NCBI GenBank assembly: GCA_029204225.1
Contig: CM055104.1
Coordinates: forward strand, 38,992,527 to 39,056,526
Length of the DNA: 64,000 nucleotides
Direction of reading: 5' to 3'
Origin: Diphasiastrum complanatum
Lineage: Eukaryota; Streptophyta; Lycopodiopsida; Lycopodiales; Lycopodiaceae
The notes under the pieces were generated by a model. The model worked only from the letters and a program-made list of their open reading frames with translations. It was not told the origin of the DNA and searched no databases. A program made the position numbers and the translations under genes. Positions 1-14,271 of the stretch are shown here, in pieces. Every line of letters starts with the position of its first letter. The first letter of the stretch is position 1.

Positions 1-1789
<1,789 letters not shown>

Positions 1790-2359
1790 TGTTGGAATTC
1801 TAGTTCCACATCAAACCTTCTTCTCCCATTCTCTCCAATTTATAAGAGAAGCTCCTCAAGATCCTGCTTACAAGACAAACACAATGGAAACCTCATTATG
1901 GAGAAACCACCCAATCAAGTAGATGCATCCAATCAAACTCTAGAAGCTTCACCCCCAAGCCAAGGAATAGGAAGCATGAAAGTAGAGTGAGAGCCTGGCA
2001 ATGAATCAATCACAAATGTGAGGAGTAGTGCGAGTTTGGCCTCTTCTCATAGAGCCATGAACCACCTGTGCACATAGACATGCAAGGTCCTAACTCTCCT
2101 ATACATAGATTCCTCCATAATAGAGTCTCTATGCTTGGATCCTCTATTCATAGAATTGATATTGATAACTCTACATATGCACCGGTCCCAAACCTTGTAC
2201 TAGCTCCATTTTAGTGTGTTCTGGGCCTCACAAGGATATTAGTTACTTTCGAGTCACGTCCAGTATGACGTGGCATAACTAACAGCTTGTTTCACTGGAG
2301 TACCGTGTATCCAAAACTAGGAGTATAGTGAATCCTATGTATTGGTCATGGACATAACA
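1790..2359 (-). repeat. Candidate 3' LTR of a chromovirus (Ty3/gypsy)
   Basis: Read on the minus strand, this interval begins TGTTATGTCC directly after a purine-rich stretch (GAAGGGAAGAA, a plausible polypurine tract) that follows the chromodomain coding end. It ends CCAACA at 1790, giving TGTT...AACA termini as expected of an LTR. No second LTR copy is in the window, so the outer boundary is inferred only from the terminal motif. Confidence 0.45.
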
Positions 2360-2387
2360 TTCTTCCCTTCTTGAACTGCTTCTATCC

Positions 2388-2715
2388 TTAGAAGCTAAAC
2401 TTAGGAAAATTCTTTTTTATGCTATCAACTCTCTCCCATGAATCATCATCCTCAGTACGACCTTTCCACTGAATTAAGCACTCAAAGATAGTACAATTTC
2501 TCAATTGTTTATCTCTGGTTCTGAGCACTTTCTCAGGTTCCAAAGGTACACTACGCGACAATTCTTCCAAATGGGATAAATCCTCATCTGATCCAACTGT
2601 ATCACCTTTATATACACTTAGTTTCAAATGACTTACATGAAATGTTGGGCTATTTCTAACATTCTGAGGTTTCATTTTTCGTCAACAAATGAATCTGGTA
2701 ATTCAAACCGCATGT
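2388..2715 (-). pseudogene. Chromovirus integrase C-terminus with chromodomain (fragment)
   Basis: The last piece of a Ty3/gypsy pol polyprotein. The minus strand encodes a link of the PTFHVSHLKL type (usual form HPVFHVSxLK), then an acidic spacer, then a chromodomain: VLRTRDKQLRN, a CLIQWKG strand, a D-D-SWE turn and a KNFPKF helix. In the family, chromodomains at the integrase end steer insertion to marked chromatin. Upstream the frame runs into a TGA near 2677, before a recognisable ELPDSF segment. Everything before the integrase C-terminus is missing, so this is a 5'-truncated relic. A purine tract and candidate LTR follow downstream. Confidence 0.8.
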
Positions 2716-2849
2716 TCAACTGAGAACTTCATCATACTTAAACACTTGTCATTCAAACTTCAGTTACCAGAGTCTTGACTGAGCCGAGTGCTACATCCAC
2801 TCGACTGAGCCGAATATGTTCACCACAGCCACAAGCGGTACAAGCAAAA

Positions 2850-3060
2850 TGTTGGAGGTTTTGCGGATCCCGAGGCAACCCTAATACTAGTTAATATGTC
2901 CAATCCGATGATCACATAGTTATTTGATTAGAAAGTCAATAAAAAAAACTTTAGGCCTTTTTGCGGGACTTTTAATGTCACAAGGCCCAAAAGTCAAGTT
3001 AGTGAATAAAATAAGGGTTCCACCAAATTTCAATTTCAAATTGGGTCCTCTAATTCATGA
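2850..3060 (+). repeat. Truncated LTR copy of the palindrome family
   Basis: Starts TGTTGGAGG and aligns with the first part of the arms at 14272 and (inverted) 15681: same order of TTTGCGGATCC, GATGATCACATAGTTA, AGAAAGTCAATAAAA, GGCCTTTTTG and CAAGTTAGTGAATAAA. Similarity fades near 3060, so only about the first 210 bases are present. Confidence 0.75.
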
Positions 3061-3333
3061 AAAACTTACAAAAAGTTCTTTAAAAAAATTGACATCTTAT
3101 TTTGAATGCAGGAAATTTGTGTTTGTCATTTTTTATGGAAGAAATTTGTGTATGGTAAAGTAAGGAGATCCTTACAAAACTTGGCTTACATAGGTTAATT
3201 GAGTTGATAAAATAATTTATGAATGTAAATATGTAGTATTCTATCAACAAGAAATATAAGATGCAGGATTTAGAAGTAAAAAAATTTAAAAAATCGAGAA
3301 CTAATAAAAACGCAGGATATTGTATGGAAACGG

Positions 3334-3600
3334 TGGAACCTATGGATAATTCAGTTTATGAAGACTATATGTGATGAGTGAGGGGACATGATTAAGAACG
3401 TTGCTTTACTCGGATTCTTTAGATGGATTTGCAAACTGTTTTTTTTTAGGATTAAACCTACTTTTGTATTTGACGGTGGCATGCCTGCTCTCACGAAGAG
3501 AACAGTCCTTTTGCTAGAAGATGACAACGGGAGAAGACTCAGGCCAAAATTTGTAAAACAGTTAAAAACCTTCTTTTCAATCACGTAAGTGCAGAAGTAC
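3334..3600 (+). pseudogene. XPG/UVH3 (RAD2-family) endonuclease N-terminal fragment
   Basis: Translated plus-strand segments match the conserved N-region of the XPG nucleotide-excision-repair endonuclease: IIQFMKTICDE, then [18 protein letters not shown], then [15 protein letters not shown], then in the next frame [17 protein letters not shown]. In the family the FVFDG aspartate belongs to the nuclease active site, and ALKRRTV followed by RRRQRE leads into the spacer. Here a TGA interrupts after ICDE (3379), the reading frame shifts after KRTV near 3520, and a TGA sits in RR*QRE. It is clearly dead. There is no intron between segments that could be separate exons, and the rest of the gene is absent. 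Either an exonic fragment or a processed copy is possible. Confidence 0.82.
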
Positions 3601-5954
<2,354 letters not shown>

Positions 5955-7190
5955 AAGAGCTAAGAATGTGTGATTTTCCCCTTATCGATTGGATACGAGA
6001 GATCTTTTTCTCACAAGCTCTACTCGTACACTTGGTGTAGGTCTTGACTTGAAGTGAGTGTCTAATGGTCTTTGAGTTCAATGATAGCTAAGAATGTGAG
6101 ATCTTCCTCTTATCAATTAGATTGAACACTTGTGCATATACGAGAGCTTTTTTTCTTTGCAAACTCTACTCATGCACTTAAGTGTAGATCTTGACTTGAG
6201 GGTGTTCAATGCGCCTTGAATGAGCTTGTAAAAAGATGCATAAATCTTGACAAACATTGTTCGCCAAGAAAATCTCACAAGCTCTATTGATACTCTTACA
6301 AAGGCCATGAGTTCATGCTTATATTTTGATGACTTGTCATTTGTCAAGAGCTAAAAATGTGAGATCTTCCTCTTACCAGCTAGACTAAATACTTGGTTGG
6401 GGGATATACGAGAGACCTTTTATTTGCAAACTCTACTCATACACTTGGAGCAAACCTTGACTTGAAGTGAGTGTCTAATGCGCCTTGGGTAAGCTTGCAG
6501 AATGCTTGAAGCTTAAGCATATATCTTGACGAACATTGTTCGTCAAGATTCATGAATGAGCCAAAGATCAAAAATATTTTTGTGACAAATATATTCATAT
6601 TTATGTTCTAATAAAGTCATGACATAGACTTAGTGGGGGTCTTTAGGTAAAAAGAATTTTGACTCACGAAAAAGACATCCTCCTCACACTAACAAATATA
6701 CTAATTGATACACTCTCACAAACTCCATATATGTATGTACACTCTCGTTTCAGTTGGCTTGTTGAAAGCCTAGATTTTGAGCTCAAATATTGACAAACGT
6801 CGTTTGTCAAGAAAATCTCACAGACTTTTCACGTACTCTTACAAAGGTTGTGAGTTCATTCTTAGATCTTGATGAATGTCATTTGTCAAGAACTAAGAAT
6901 GTGAGATCTTCTTTTTACCAATTAGATTAAATACTTGGTTTGGGTACAATCGTCATTTTTTTTCACAGACTCTACTCACACACTTGGTGTAGATTTTTTT
7001 TTTGAATCGAGTGTCTAATGGGCCTTGAGTGAGCTTGTAGAAAGTTTAAAACTTAAGCATAGATCTTGATGAACATTGCTCATCAAGAAAATCTCACAAA
7101 CCCTATGGAACAATGTTTGACAAGAAAATCTCACAAACTCTATACATACAAAGGCCATGAGTTCATGCTTGGATCTTGATGAATGTCATT
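5955..7190 (+). repeat. Diverged tandem repeats
   Basis: The words AGAGCTAAGAATGTGAGATCTTCC, CTCACAAGCTCTA, CTCATACACTTGG, CTTGACTTGAAGTGAGTGTCTAATG and TTGACAAACATTGTTCG recur in the same order at about 5955, 6088, 6347 and 6889, with spacing from roughly 130 to 540 bases. The units are degenerate and contain stops in every frame. Related sequence (GATCTTGATGAA...GTTTGTCAA) reappears at about 14040-14270 and 15690-15790, around the palindrome. Confidence 0.7.
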
Positions 7191-8498
7191 TACTCTTATC
7201 TTGGAGTCATGCTTCACAAGAGATTGTACTACCAAAAGTCCAAGACAAAAAAGATGTTACTCAATCCATATACAAGGAACTAGATGCTGAACAAATAGAG
7301 ATATTATATGGTACTACGTTGACCTATCCTTACTAGAAGTCAAAGAGAATGTCAAGAGGCAAAGGATTTAATTTTGTTGTGCATTTGGGTTTGAAGAAAA
7401 AAAGATTTTTTGAAGAAGATGCAAGAGTTTATATCAAATATATTATGTTGAGGTGGAAGAAGGAAGAAATTTGATTATCAATACTGAAATTGCACACTAG
7501 ACAATACCAACTCTTTATTTGGTATTTGGTATCTTATCTAAATAAGTAACACTCGTACATTTGTGTTTATGCAATGTACAATATTATTATTTTGAAACAA
7601 CAATTTAAGTATTTGTTGGCTGTCCGCATCCCTCAACTCTGGCTATGGCAAACTCCCAACTAGAACATGTTATGGCTACGACTAGGCATTGTGGCTTTCC
7701 CAACCAATGGCTATGGCTTCCAACTAACCGAGAGATTGAAGGATGAGAAGATCTACAGTGAGTGGGTGAGTATTTCGGGCAAGATCCACTCTTCTCTCAT
7801 TTCTCTACTTAGGAACTGACTCAAATGACGGCTTAACCTAAAAGATAAAACCTTAAACTGAATCTCATCCTCTAAGGCTTACCCTACTAGAGAATGGATG
7901 GCCTAGATTAACTTAACTTGTTGCTAGATGAATAATATACAATACAATGTGAAGTAACACAGTACATGAACCCACACAAGGGAGAACACTCAAAGAGAAA
8001 GATAGGCATGTATTGCAAATGAGTTTCTTCTTGAAAATGGACTCTTCCACTCCTATATATACTTGGAGTGGTGGTCACTTACAAAAAGGCACTATGGAAC
8101 AAATAGACCACATAGGCTTAACTTGGTACCATGGGACAAACCCCCAATGGACCATAAACAACTGAACTAACTTAAGTTGAACTTATTCAGAGTTCCAATC
8201 TTCTAGACTTAGGCTTAGAACTAAACAACTTTAAGCTGTTAAGAATGAAAATCTTGGTGTGCTCAATGCAAAAACTGAAGCGGGAGTAGCAGAACTTTTG
8301 AAATCATTGTATGCTTATAGTGAAATATGAGGCGGGACGGTTTTTCAACGCGACATAAACATTACAAAAGTAAGGTATGCTAGATCTATTCATGTTGATT
8401 TACTATAGTTTGAAGCATTTACGGATTGTAGTCAACAATGGCAATGTTCATTTGCATGTTGGTCTTCCTATGGAATGCACTTCAATTATTAAGAAAAT
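7191..8498. other. Unassigned sequence, possible LTR debris
   Basis: No reading frame longer than about 60 codons. A TATA-like string (CTCCTATATATACTTGG, near 8051) followed by a drop in complexity suggests LTR debris, but no matching second copy was seen. From about 8280 to 8490, scattered codon-like stretches lead towards the next ORF with stops between them. Confidence 0.3.
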
Positions 8499-9050
8499 TT
8501 GAAAGTTGTAGAGAATGCTGCTGCAATAGTTAGAGAATTGAGAATGAATAATCATATGAATATAGATTTGTGGGTGGCTGGATCAATTTATCCTAATGAT
8601 CTAGCTACCAATTTGTGTCCAAATTTTAAGTCCGTAACTCATCTTCTTAGATATGTATGTGAAGGAAATAGCGGATTACTTGGATATTGTCAAAGGTTGC
8701 GTGATATTGGAATGCATAGCATATCTTGTCTTAATCAGCAATTACAGTTTGCTAATAAACAATTGCAACATGCAAATCAGCAATTGGTTTATTATGTGCA
8801 ACACACTAGTGTTGAAAACAATGCACTCAAAAATGCTATGTCAGAGTTGAATGCTACAGTCACTACTCTTCGGGTATCAAACCAAGAAATGTTAGAATCC
8901 ATGGAAAAGCTGCGATCTGAGAGTTTAAAAGTTGTTGTTGATATAAAAGTTATCAAAAAGACAATGATGAAGAGGAAAAGAAAGAGAGTACCGACGAAGA
9001 ATATTGATGACTTATCCACACATAGCGACAATAAAAAAAAAGGAATTTGA
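8499..9050 (+). CDS. Hypothetical coiled-coil ORF, 183 codons
   Basis: An open frame that begins after a TAA at 8490; its first start-like codon is TTG (8499), and the first ATG follows at codon 16. I do not recognise the protein. Residues 1-75 look globular. Residues 80-150 are Q/N/L-rich with heptad spacing (LNQQLQFANKQLQHANQQL), a predicted coiled coil. The tail is very basic (KKTMMKRKRKRVPTK) and could act as a nuclear targeting signal. Codon-like text upstream in another frame ending at 8502 suggests a 5' frameshift or a missing exon, so it may be the remnant of a larger gene or transposon protein. No promoter or splice site could be assigned. Confidence 0.35.
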   Translation: MKVVENAAAIVRELRMNNHMNIDLWVAGSIYPNDLATNLCPNFKSVTHLLRYVCEGNSGLLGYCQRLRDIGMHSISCLNQQLQFANKQLQHANQQLVYYVQHTSVENNALKNAMSELNATVTTLRVSNQEMLESMEKLRSESLKVVVDIKVIKKTMMKRKRKRVPTKNIDDLSTHSDNKKKGI

Positions 9051-9339
9051 GCATTCAAGTATGTTTTCATATGAACTGTTTATTTGATTTGTATATGTCA
9101 TTTAAGTTTGGTTTGCACTTGATAACATGGATTATTTATTTATTAAACATGATTTGAGTTTCATATCTTTGTTGCAGATCATGTTTGGTGGCAAAGAACT
9201 ATTTAACAGATCATTCATGCATTGGATCGTCTTTAAGTCATGTTTTACCAACAAAGTAAGCAAAGGAAATGATGAAAAATGCTCGGTTTAAAAAAATGAA
9301 AAATGAAATTGTAGAGACTGTTATTGCTGGATTTATTTC

Positions 9340-10435
9340 CTCTACTCTCCTAAATCCCATTTTAATCTGCATTCATTCGTGCTGTATTTTTACTCACGTT
9401 GTCGCGCAATTTGCATAATTACATGTAAATTCTCATAGGCAAAGAAAAGGAGAAAGAATCGCGACACTGTATTTTTACATGTGTTTTGTGACAGACGAAA
9501 AAGGCGACACTGCCTTACAAAATGCCAAAGGTGCTCTAGGGAGCAAAGGCACCCTGTAAATCAAAACCTATGGCATTTCTTCAAAGTGACACATTTTTTG
9601 CATCCTCACCAACATTCACTTTAGCAAAGGCTGACGTCGCACCCTTTTCACACTCACCCCATGCAACTGCACTAACAGACTTGACAACGATTGCAGCCAC
9701 CCACGATCTTCTACAAAGAACACATCCACTTTGTACTTTCTTCATCTGCACACCTATAACATTGTGTATATATACCGAATACCATTTGCATATTCAGTTT
9801 GATTGTTGATTAAGAGATTGAAAACAAGTGTGTGTAAGATAATGGCATCATAAGCTTATCAGAGATAGACGAAGTAGATGCCTTGTGTATCAATTCTTTA
9901 TTTGTCAGTAATAGGTTTTGTTCCATTATAGATTGAATTAGCTTTGTAGAGCACGCGGTTTCGTCTGCTATTGTCTTGTGCTCTACCGCATTATTGACAT
10001 GTATATTTGATATACTTAATCTGATAACAGTTCTTTGTTCTGCGTTCAGACTCTGTGTCAATATTGCTATGCTTATTCTTCATTCTGTCTGACTTTCTAG
10101 TTGCTCAATTTGGTAATCTGTTTTTCAGTGAGTTAATATTAGTCTAGCCGTAGATGAGTAATATTTAGTCGTCTTTCGCGAATCATTTGCGACTGATTAT
10201 CAATCGAGCTCAGAGCTCAATGTAGCTCTTCGTGAATAATTTGCGACAAATTATTCTTTTGGTGTTTTATTAACGTTTGGCTACGTAATCAGAACGACCA
10301 TGATTTTCATCACTAACATTTTGTTCATTTCTGATAGGTGTAGTCATGTTTAGGAAAAGAGTCATATAGCTCATTCCGCTGTGCACGAACACTTTCCGTT
10401 CTTTTTTTGTGTTCTCTCTTTCTCTTTTTCCAACA
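9340..10435 (+). repeat. 5' LTR region of copia family 1, copy A
   Basis: Ends in CAACA immediately before a tRNA-iMet PBS. A related sequence precedes the second copy at 59960-60814 (shared CCTCTACTCTCCTAAATCCC, CTTATCAGAGA, GTAGATGC, TCTGCTATTGT or TCCGCTATTGT, TTTGTGCTC). The exact 5' end is uncertain: similarity starts near 9340, while a TGTTAATCT motif in copy B (TTTTAATCT here, 9360) is the likely true LTR start. Confidence 0.65.
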
Positions 10436-10448
10436 TGGTATCAGAGCC
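10436..10448 (+). promoter_or_regulatory. Primer-binding site, tRNA-iMet
   Basis: TGGTATCAGAGCC directly abuts the LTR terminal CA. It is complementary to the 3' end of initiator methionine tRNA, the usual primer of plant copia reverse transcription. Confidence 0.9.
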
Positions 10449-10586
10449 ATTTTTGTAGCCTGTTAAGCTTCCACAGTACAAGACTCTACTAGCCGGGTAA
10501 TTGTCTTCTTGTTCTATATTTCTATACCAAATTTTCATACTTAAGTCATTGATAGTTTTTCCTATCAATTAGACTATTTCTTTCAC

Positions 10587-12299
10587 ATGGATTCCCAAGG
10601 GAAAGCCAATCCCATCGTGGACAAGCTTGATGGAGCCAATTAACACCTGTGAAAATTTAAGATGAAAACTATACTAATGGCTAAAGAATTGTATGACGTT
10701 GTTACAGGTGCAGAAGGGAAACCTGAAGCAGATGACGCAACAATCGCTAGATGGAAGCTGAAGGATGGAAAAGCTTTCACACTGATCAACCTCAACATTA
10801 CAGATACTCAGATCGGCCATGTATCCGAGGCTCATACATCGAAAGAAATCTGACACATCTTGAGCACACTATACGAAGTGCGAGATATAGCTTCCAAGCT
10901 ACATCTCAGGAAGAAATTTTACTCTCTCAAGATGGCGAATGGTGATTCCTTGCAGAATCAAATCAATAAATTCAAGAACCTGTTAAGGCAAATGGCCGCT
11001 GTTGGATCTGTAATAGACAATCAAGACGCAGTGATGCAACTGCTTACAAGCCTGCCAAGCTCATACGACAGCTGGGTGATGATCATCATGACTCATCCAA
11101 AATTGACTCTTTCGAGAGTCATTACTATGTTGTTGTAGGAAGACACACGGAGGAACGAAGCCTCAAGTTTCTCAGTTGATTCTCACGCCTTATACACCAA
11201 CAAGAGCACGACTAAGCAGAAGAAGAAGAAAGGCCAGAAGCAATCAAAGCTAGACCAAAAACCAGCACAACAACGAGAACAGTCAAATCCGCAGACAAAG
11301 AAGAAGTTGTTCTACAGATACTGCAAGCGAAACAACCACAAAATTCAAGATTGTCGGATACTACAAGCGAAGAACAACAACAAGGGGTAGTTGAATCAAG
11401 TGGAAAATGCAGCTGTAGAAGCTCCACAACCTATTCAAGAAGCGGATCATGATGCCTTCATGACCAGCCATCAAGGAGCATCTGGTGATAGTTCTTGGTT
11501 CCTAGATTCCAGAGCCACTCAGCACATGACTAGCCTCATTGGCTGTTTCGACTCCTATACACCTTACAGTACCCAAAAATATGTTCACCTTGGCGACAAC
11601 AACACACAAGCTATTAAAGGTGAAGTACCTGTAAGATTAAGCTTTGCAAATGATCAGTCTAAGCTACTCTCTAAAGTCCTATATGTATCAAATTTATCTA
11701 CGAATCTGCTCTCTGTAAGCATAATCACAGATCTAGGACATAGAGTAGAATTCGAATGTGATCAGTGCAAAGTAGTTGATAGGAAAGGCAAGATCCTAGC
11801 ATTCGGAAAGAGGCATGCATACTTGTATAAATTAAGTCATTGTTTTTCTGCCTCTAGTCAGGTGCTCAGTACTTCTATTCATGCAAATAAAAGTTTACTT
11901 TGGCATTATAGACTTGGTCATTTGAATCATGTTGTTGGACAACAAACGTCTAGACAATCTATTATTCTTGATCTCGACTATCCTCATGATAAAGTCGAGT
12001 TACCTGTCTGTCAAGACTGTCTAGTTGGTAAAGAGACTATGAAATCATTTAAATCAAGCCATCAGCATATTGCTAGAGGATTGTTAGACATTGTACATTC
12101 AAACATTTGTGGTCCGATGAAAAATCCTTTGTTGAAAGATGCTAAGTATTTTATAGCTTTTATTGATGAATTTTCCAGAAGGACTATGGTGTATTTTATA
12201 AAGAAGAAATCAGAAGCCTTCAACTACTTCAGAATCTTCAAGGAGCATGTAGAAAATAAGACTGGACGGACGATCAAGGCTCTAAAGTCAAACAACGGT
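10587..12299 (+). pseudogene. Ty1/copia family 1 gag-protease-integrase remnant, copy A
   Basis: Gag starts at ATG 10587 (MDSQGKANPIVDKLDG) and is broken by TAA (10641) and TGA a few codons later, where copy B at 61016 has sense codons. Gag continues through a UBN2-type region (SLPSSYDSW) to a degraded zinc knuckle (YRYCKRNNHKIQDC). The protease follows with SSWFLDSRATQHMTS, where the catalytic DSG is DSR. Then come LLSVSIITDLG and the pre-integrase motif LLWHYRLGHLN, and the integrase core with IVHSNICGPM (the usual D is N) and LKSNNG (the usual D is N). The sequence stops abruptly at 12299 in the integrase core; reverse transcriptase and RNase H are absent. Several stops and catalytic losses make it inactive. 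Confidence 0.88.
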
Positions 12300-13016
12300 G
12301 TCACCTGGGGCATGCTGACGTCTACTAGTGAGCACCAACGGGTGAGAGGGTTTGCAAAAAACATCAGATGAGCTCTTTGAGAGAACCCATTCTCTCAGGT
12401 GAAAGGATGAGCTAAGCTGATGCACACTCCGGGTCACCCGGTACACATGGAAAGAGGCCAAGGCAAGGCCAAACCATTTGCACATTAAAAATTCCCGCCC
12501 AATCAATTTGAAAGGGTGTGTGTGTCTCTCTCTCTCTCTCGCCCCGACTACACAGAATCCTTTAAGGCTTCATGTCATGAATTAAAATCTTGATGCAATG
12601 TTTTTTATCCCCTTCAAAGCAATCACGAGCATCAAGCAAAGGAAACGGTAACCTTGCAACCATTGCATTTGCAGATTTGGAGGTGTTGGCTCAGCAACTG
12701 GGTGGAATTTGGAGCAATATAAATGCTTCAAAAGGGCGTCAATCCAATCAGTGTCCTTTTCTTTCAACTCATTTCCAAAGGGCATCAATCCAATCAATTC
12801 AATCTTCTTCGAGATCTTTCAATCTAGATGCCTCAGTCTCTTCTACCAATAATGTACCCATAGATGATTGGGCAGAATACTCCCTTTCTCATTGTTTTCT
12901 CTGGCGATGAGGTAGGATTTACGTTGCAGCATTGCCATAGTTTCTCATAGTCTCTCATCATATATTCTTTTGCGATCGGGATTTTGTCAAATTTTTACAT
13001 TTAGTTTCATAAATTT
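12300..13016. other. Unassigned sequence next to the copia break
   Basis: Unrelated to the copia element. It holds small inverted repeats (TGAGAGAA-CCCA-TTCTCTCA near 12380; CCGGGT-C-ACCCGG near 12429) and a short CT run at 12525-12540. The plus-strand frame 12590-12910 is serine- and glutamine-rich and unrecognised. It shares AAATGCTTCAAAAGGGC with the VPS18 fragment downstream (12721 and 13100), hinting at a local duplication. Confidence 0.35.
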
Positions 13017-13230
13017 ATGCAGGCATTTGACGATTTAGTTGTGGGGAATGTTGTCAAGAGCTCAACTGGTCGCATGTTTATTGTTGATGAGCTTGAACAA
13101 AATGCTTCAAAAGGGCATGGAGCTATTACAAATGTTTCAGCAGCAAACAACGTGATTCTTCTCGGCACTAACATGGGTTGGCTCATAAGGCATGACTTTA
13201 GTGGATGCGAAGTTTTAGGTCTCTCCTATG
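13017..13230 (+). pseudogene. VPS18 N-terminal fragment
   Basis: Residues 19-61 of this frame (13071-13199) align with the beginning of plant VPS18, a core subunit of the HOPS/CORVET vacuolar tethering complexes. RMFIVDELEQNASKGHGAIT corresponds to the family pattern xVFSVDLLERxAxKxxGxIT, and NNVILLGTNMGWLIRHDF to NDVIVLGTSKGWxIRHDF. The match ends at HDF; the beta-propeller, clathrin-repeat and RING parts of this roughly 1,000-residue protein are absent. Residues 1-18 and after 62 are unlike VPS18, so this is one captured or stranded exon piece. A splice acceptor-like CAG precedes codon 2 (13017-13021). A long CT tract follows about 140 bases downstream. Confidence 0.75.
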
Positions 13231-13361
13231 CATATCATTTTTTAATAGCAGTTTCATTGCTTGCCTTTGCTTGCTGCGATAACCAATTTGCAAAACTTTT
13301 AATACAAAATATTGCTACAAATTTCCATGAAAATATAGACGACTTAGAGAGTTTCCAAATT

Positions 13362-13576
<215 letters not shown>

Positions 13577-13689
13577 GGCTCTACGATGCCTTTCTTCTCT
13601 GTGTCTGCTCACAATGTGTGTGTTTTTGTGCCGGTCTACATGCACGATTTTGGCGGCTGTGTGTTTTTTTTGTGCTACTTTACATGCCT

Positions 13690-13960
13690 GATTCTGGCAT
13701 GACCTACATGTATCACAGGCAGAGGCTAATTGAAAAGATTTCGGAAAGCAAGAGGCTTCTGTGATAGCAGTTGCGATTTGGTTGTTTTCGTCTCTTATAG
13801 CAGAATGTTCAAAAAAATTGTAACAAACTAGAGCAGATGTTCTAGCATGAACTACATGTCCCAGAAGCATATGTTCACTGAAAAGCTTATGGAAAGCAGA
13901 AAAGCAAGTTCGCGATCTGGCTGTTTTTGTCTTCTGTAGCAAAATGTTTATCAATTTCTT
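13690..13960 (+). repeat. Local imperfect duplication, two units
   Basis: Unit 1 (about 13697-13818) and unit 2 (about 13850-13955) share, in order, GGCATGA(A/C)CTACATGT, CAG(G/A)AG, GAAAAG, GGAAAGCA, TTGCGAT or TCGCGAT, TGGTTGTTTT or TGGCTGTTTT, TAGCA(G/A)AATGTT. The duplicated text is codon-like (CATGACCTACATGTAT and CATGAACTACATGTCC) but no protein was recognised. Confidence 0.65.
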
Positions 13961-14271
13961 GTTACTGCATTGATTCATCAGTGTAGATTCGTTGGTTGGC
14001 CTTGCAAGGATATCAAGATTAATTGAATTTGAGTTGAAGCATGGATCTTGATGAACAGTGTTTGTCAAAATCCATGAATGAGATAAATTCACTTATAAAC
14101 TTAGCACATACATTGATTGGGGCCTTGAATTGAAGAGGGCATTTCGCTAGTCATAGATCTCTTGACCATCGTTTATTATCAAGATTCATGAATAACAACA
14201 TACACACACAAATATGCACATACACTTTGTGGGACCTTTCGTTGAAGCATGAAACTTGATGAATGTCAATT

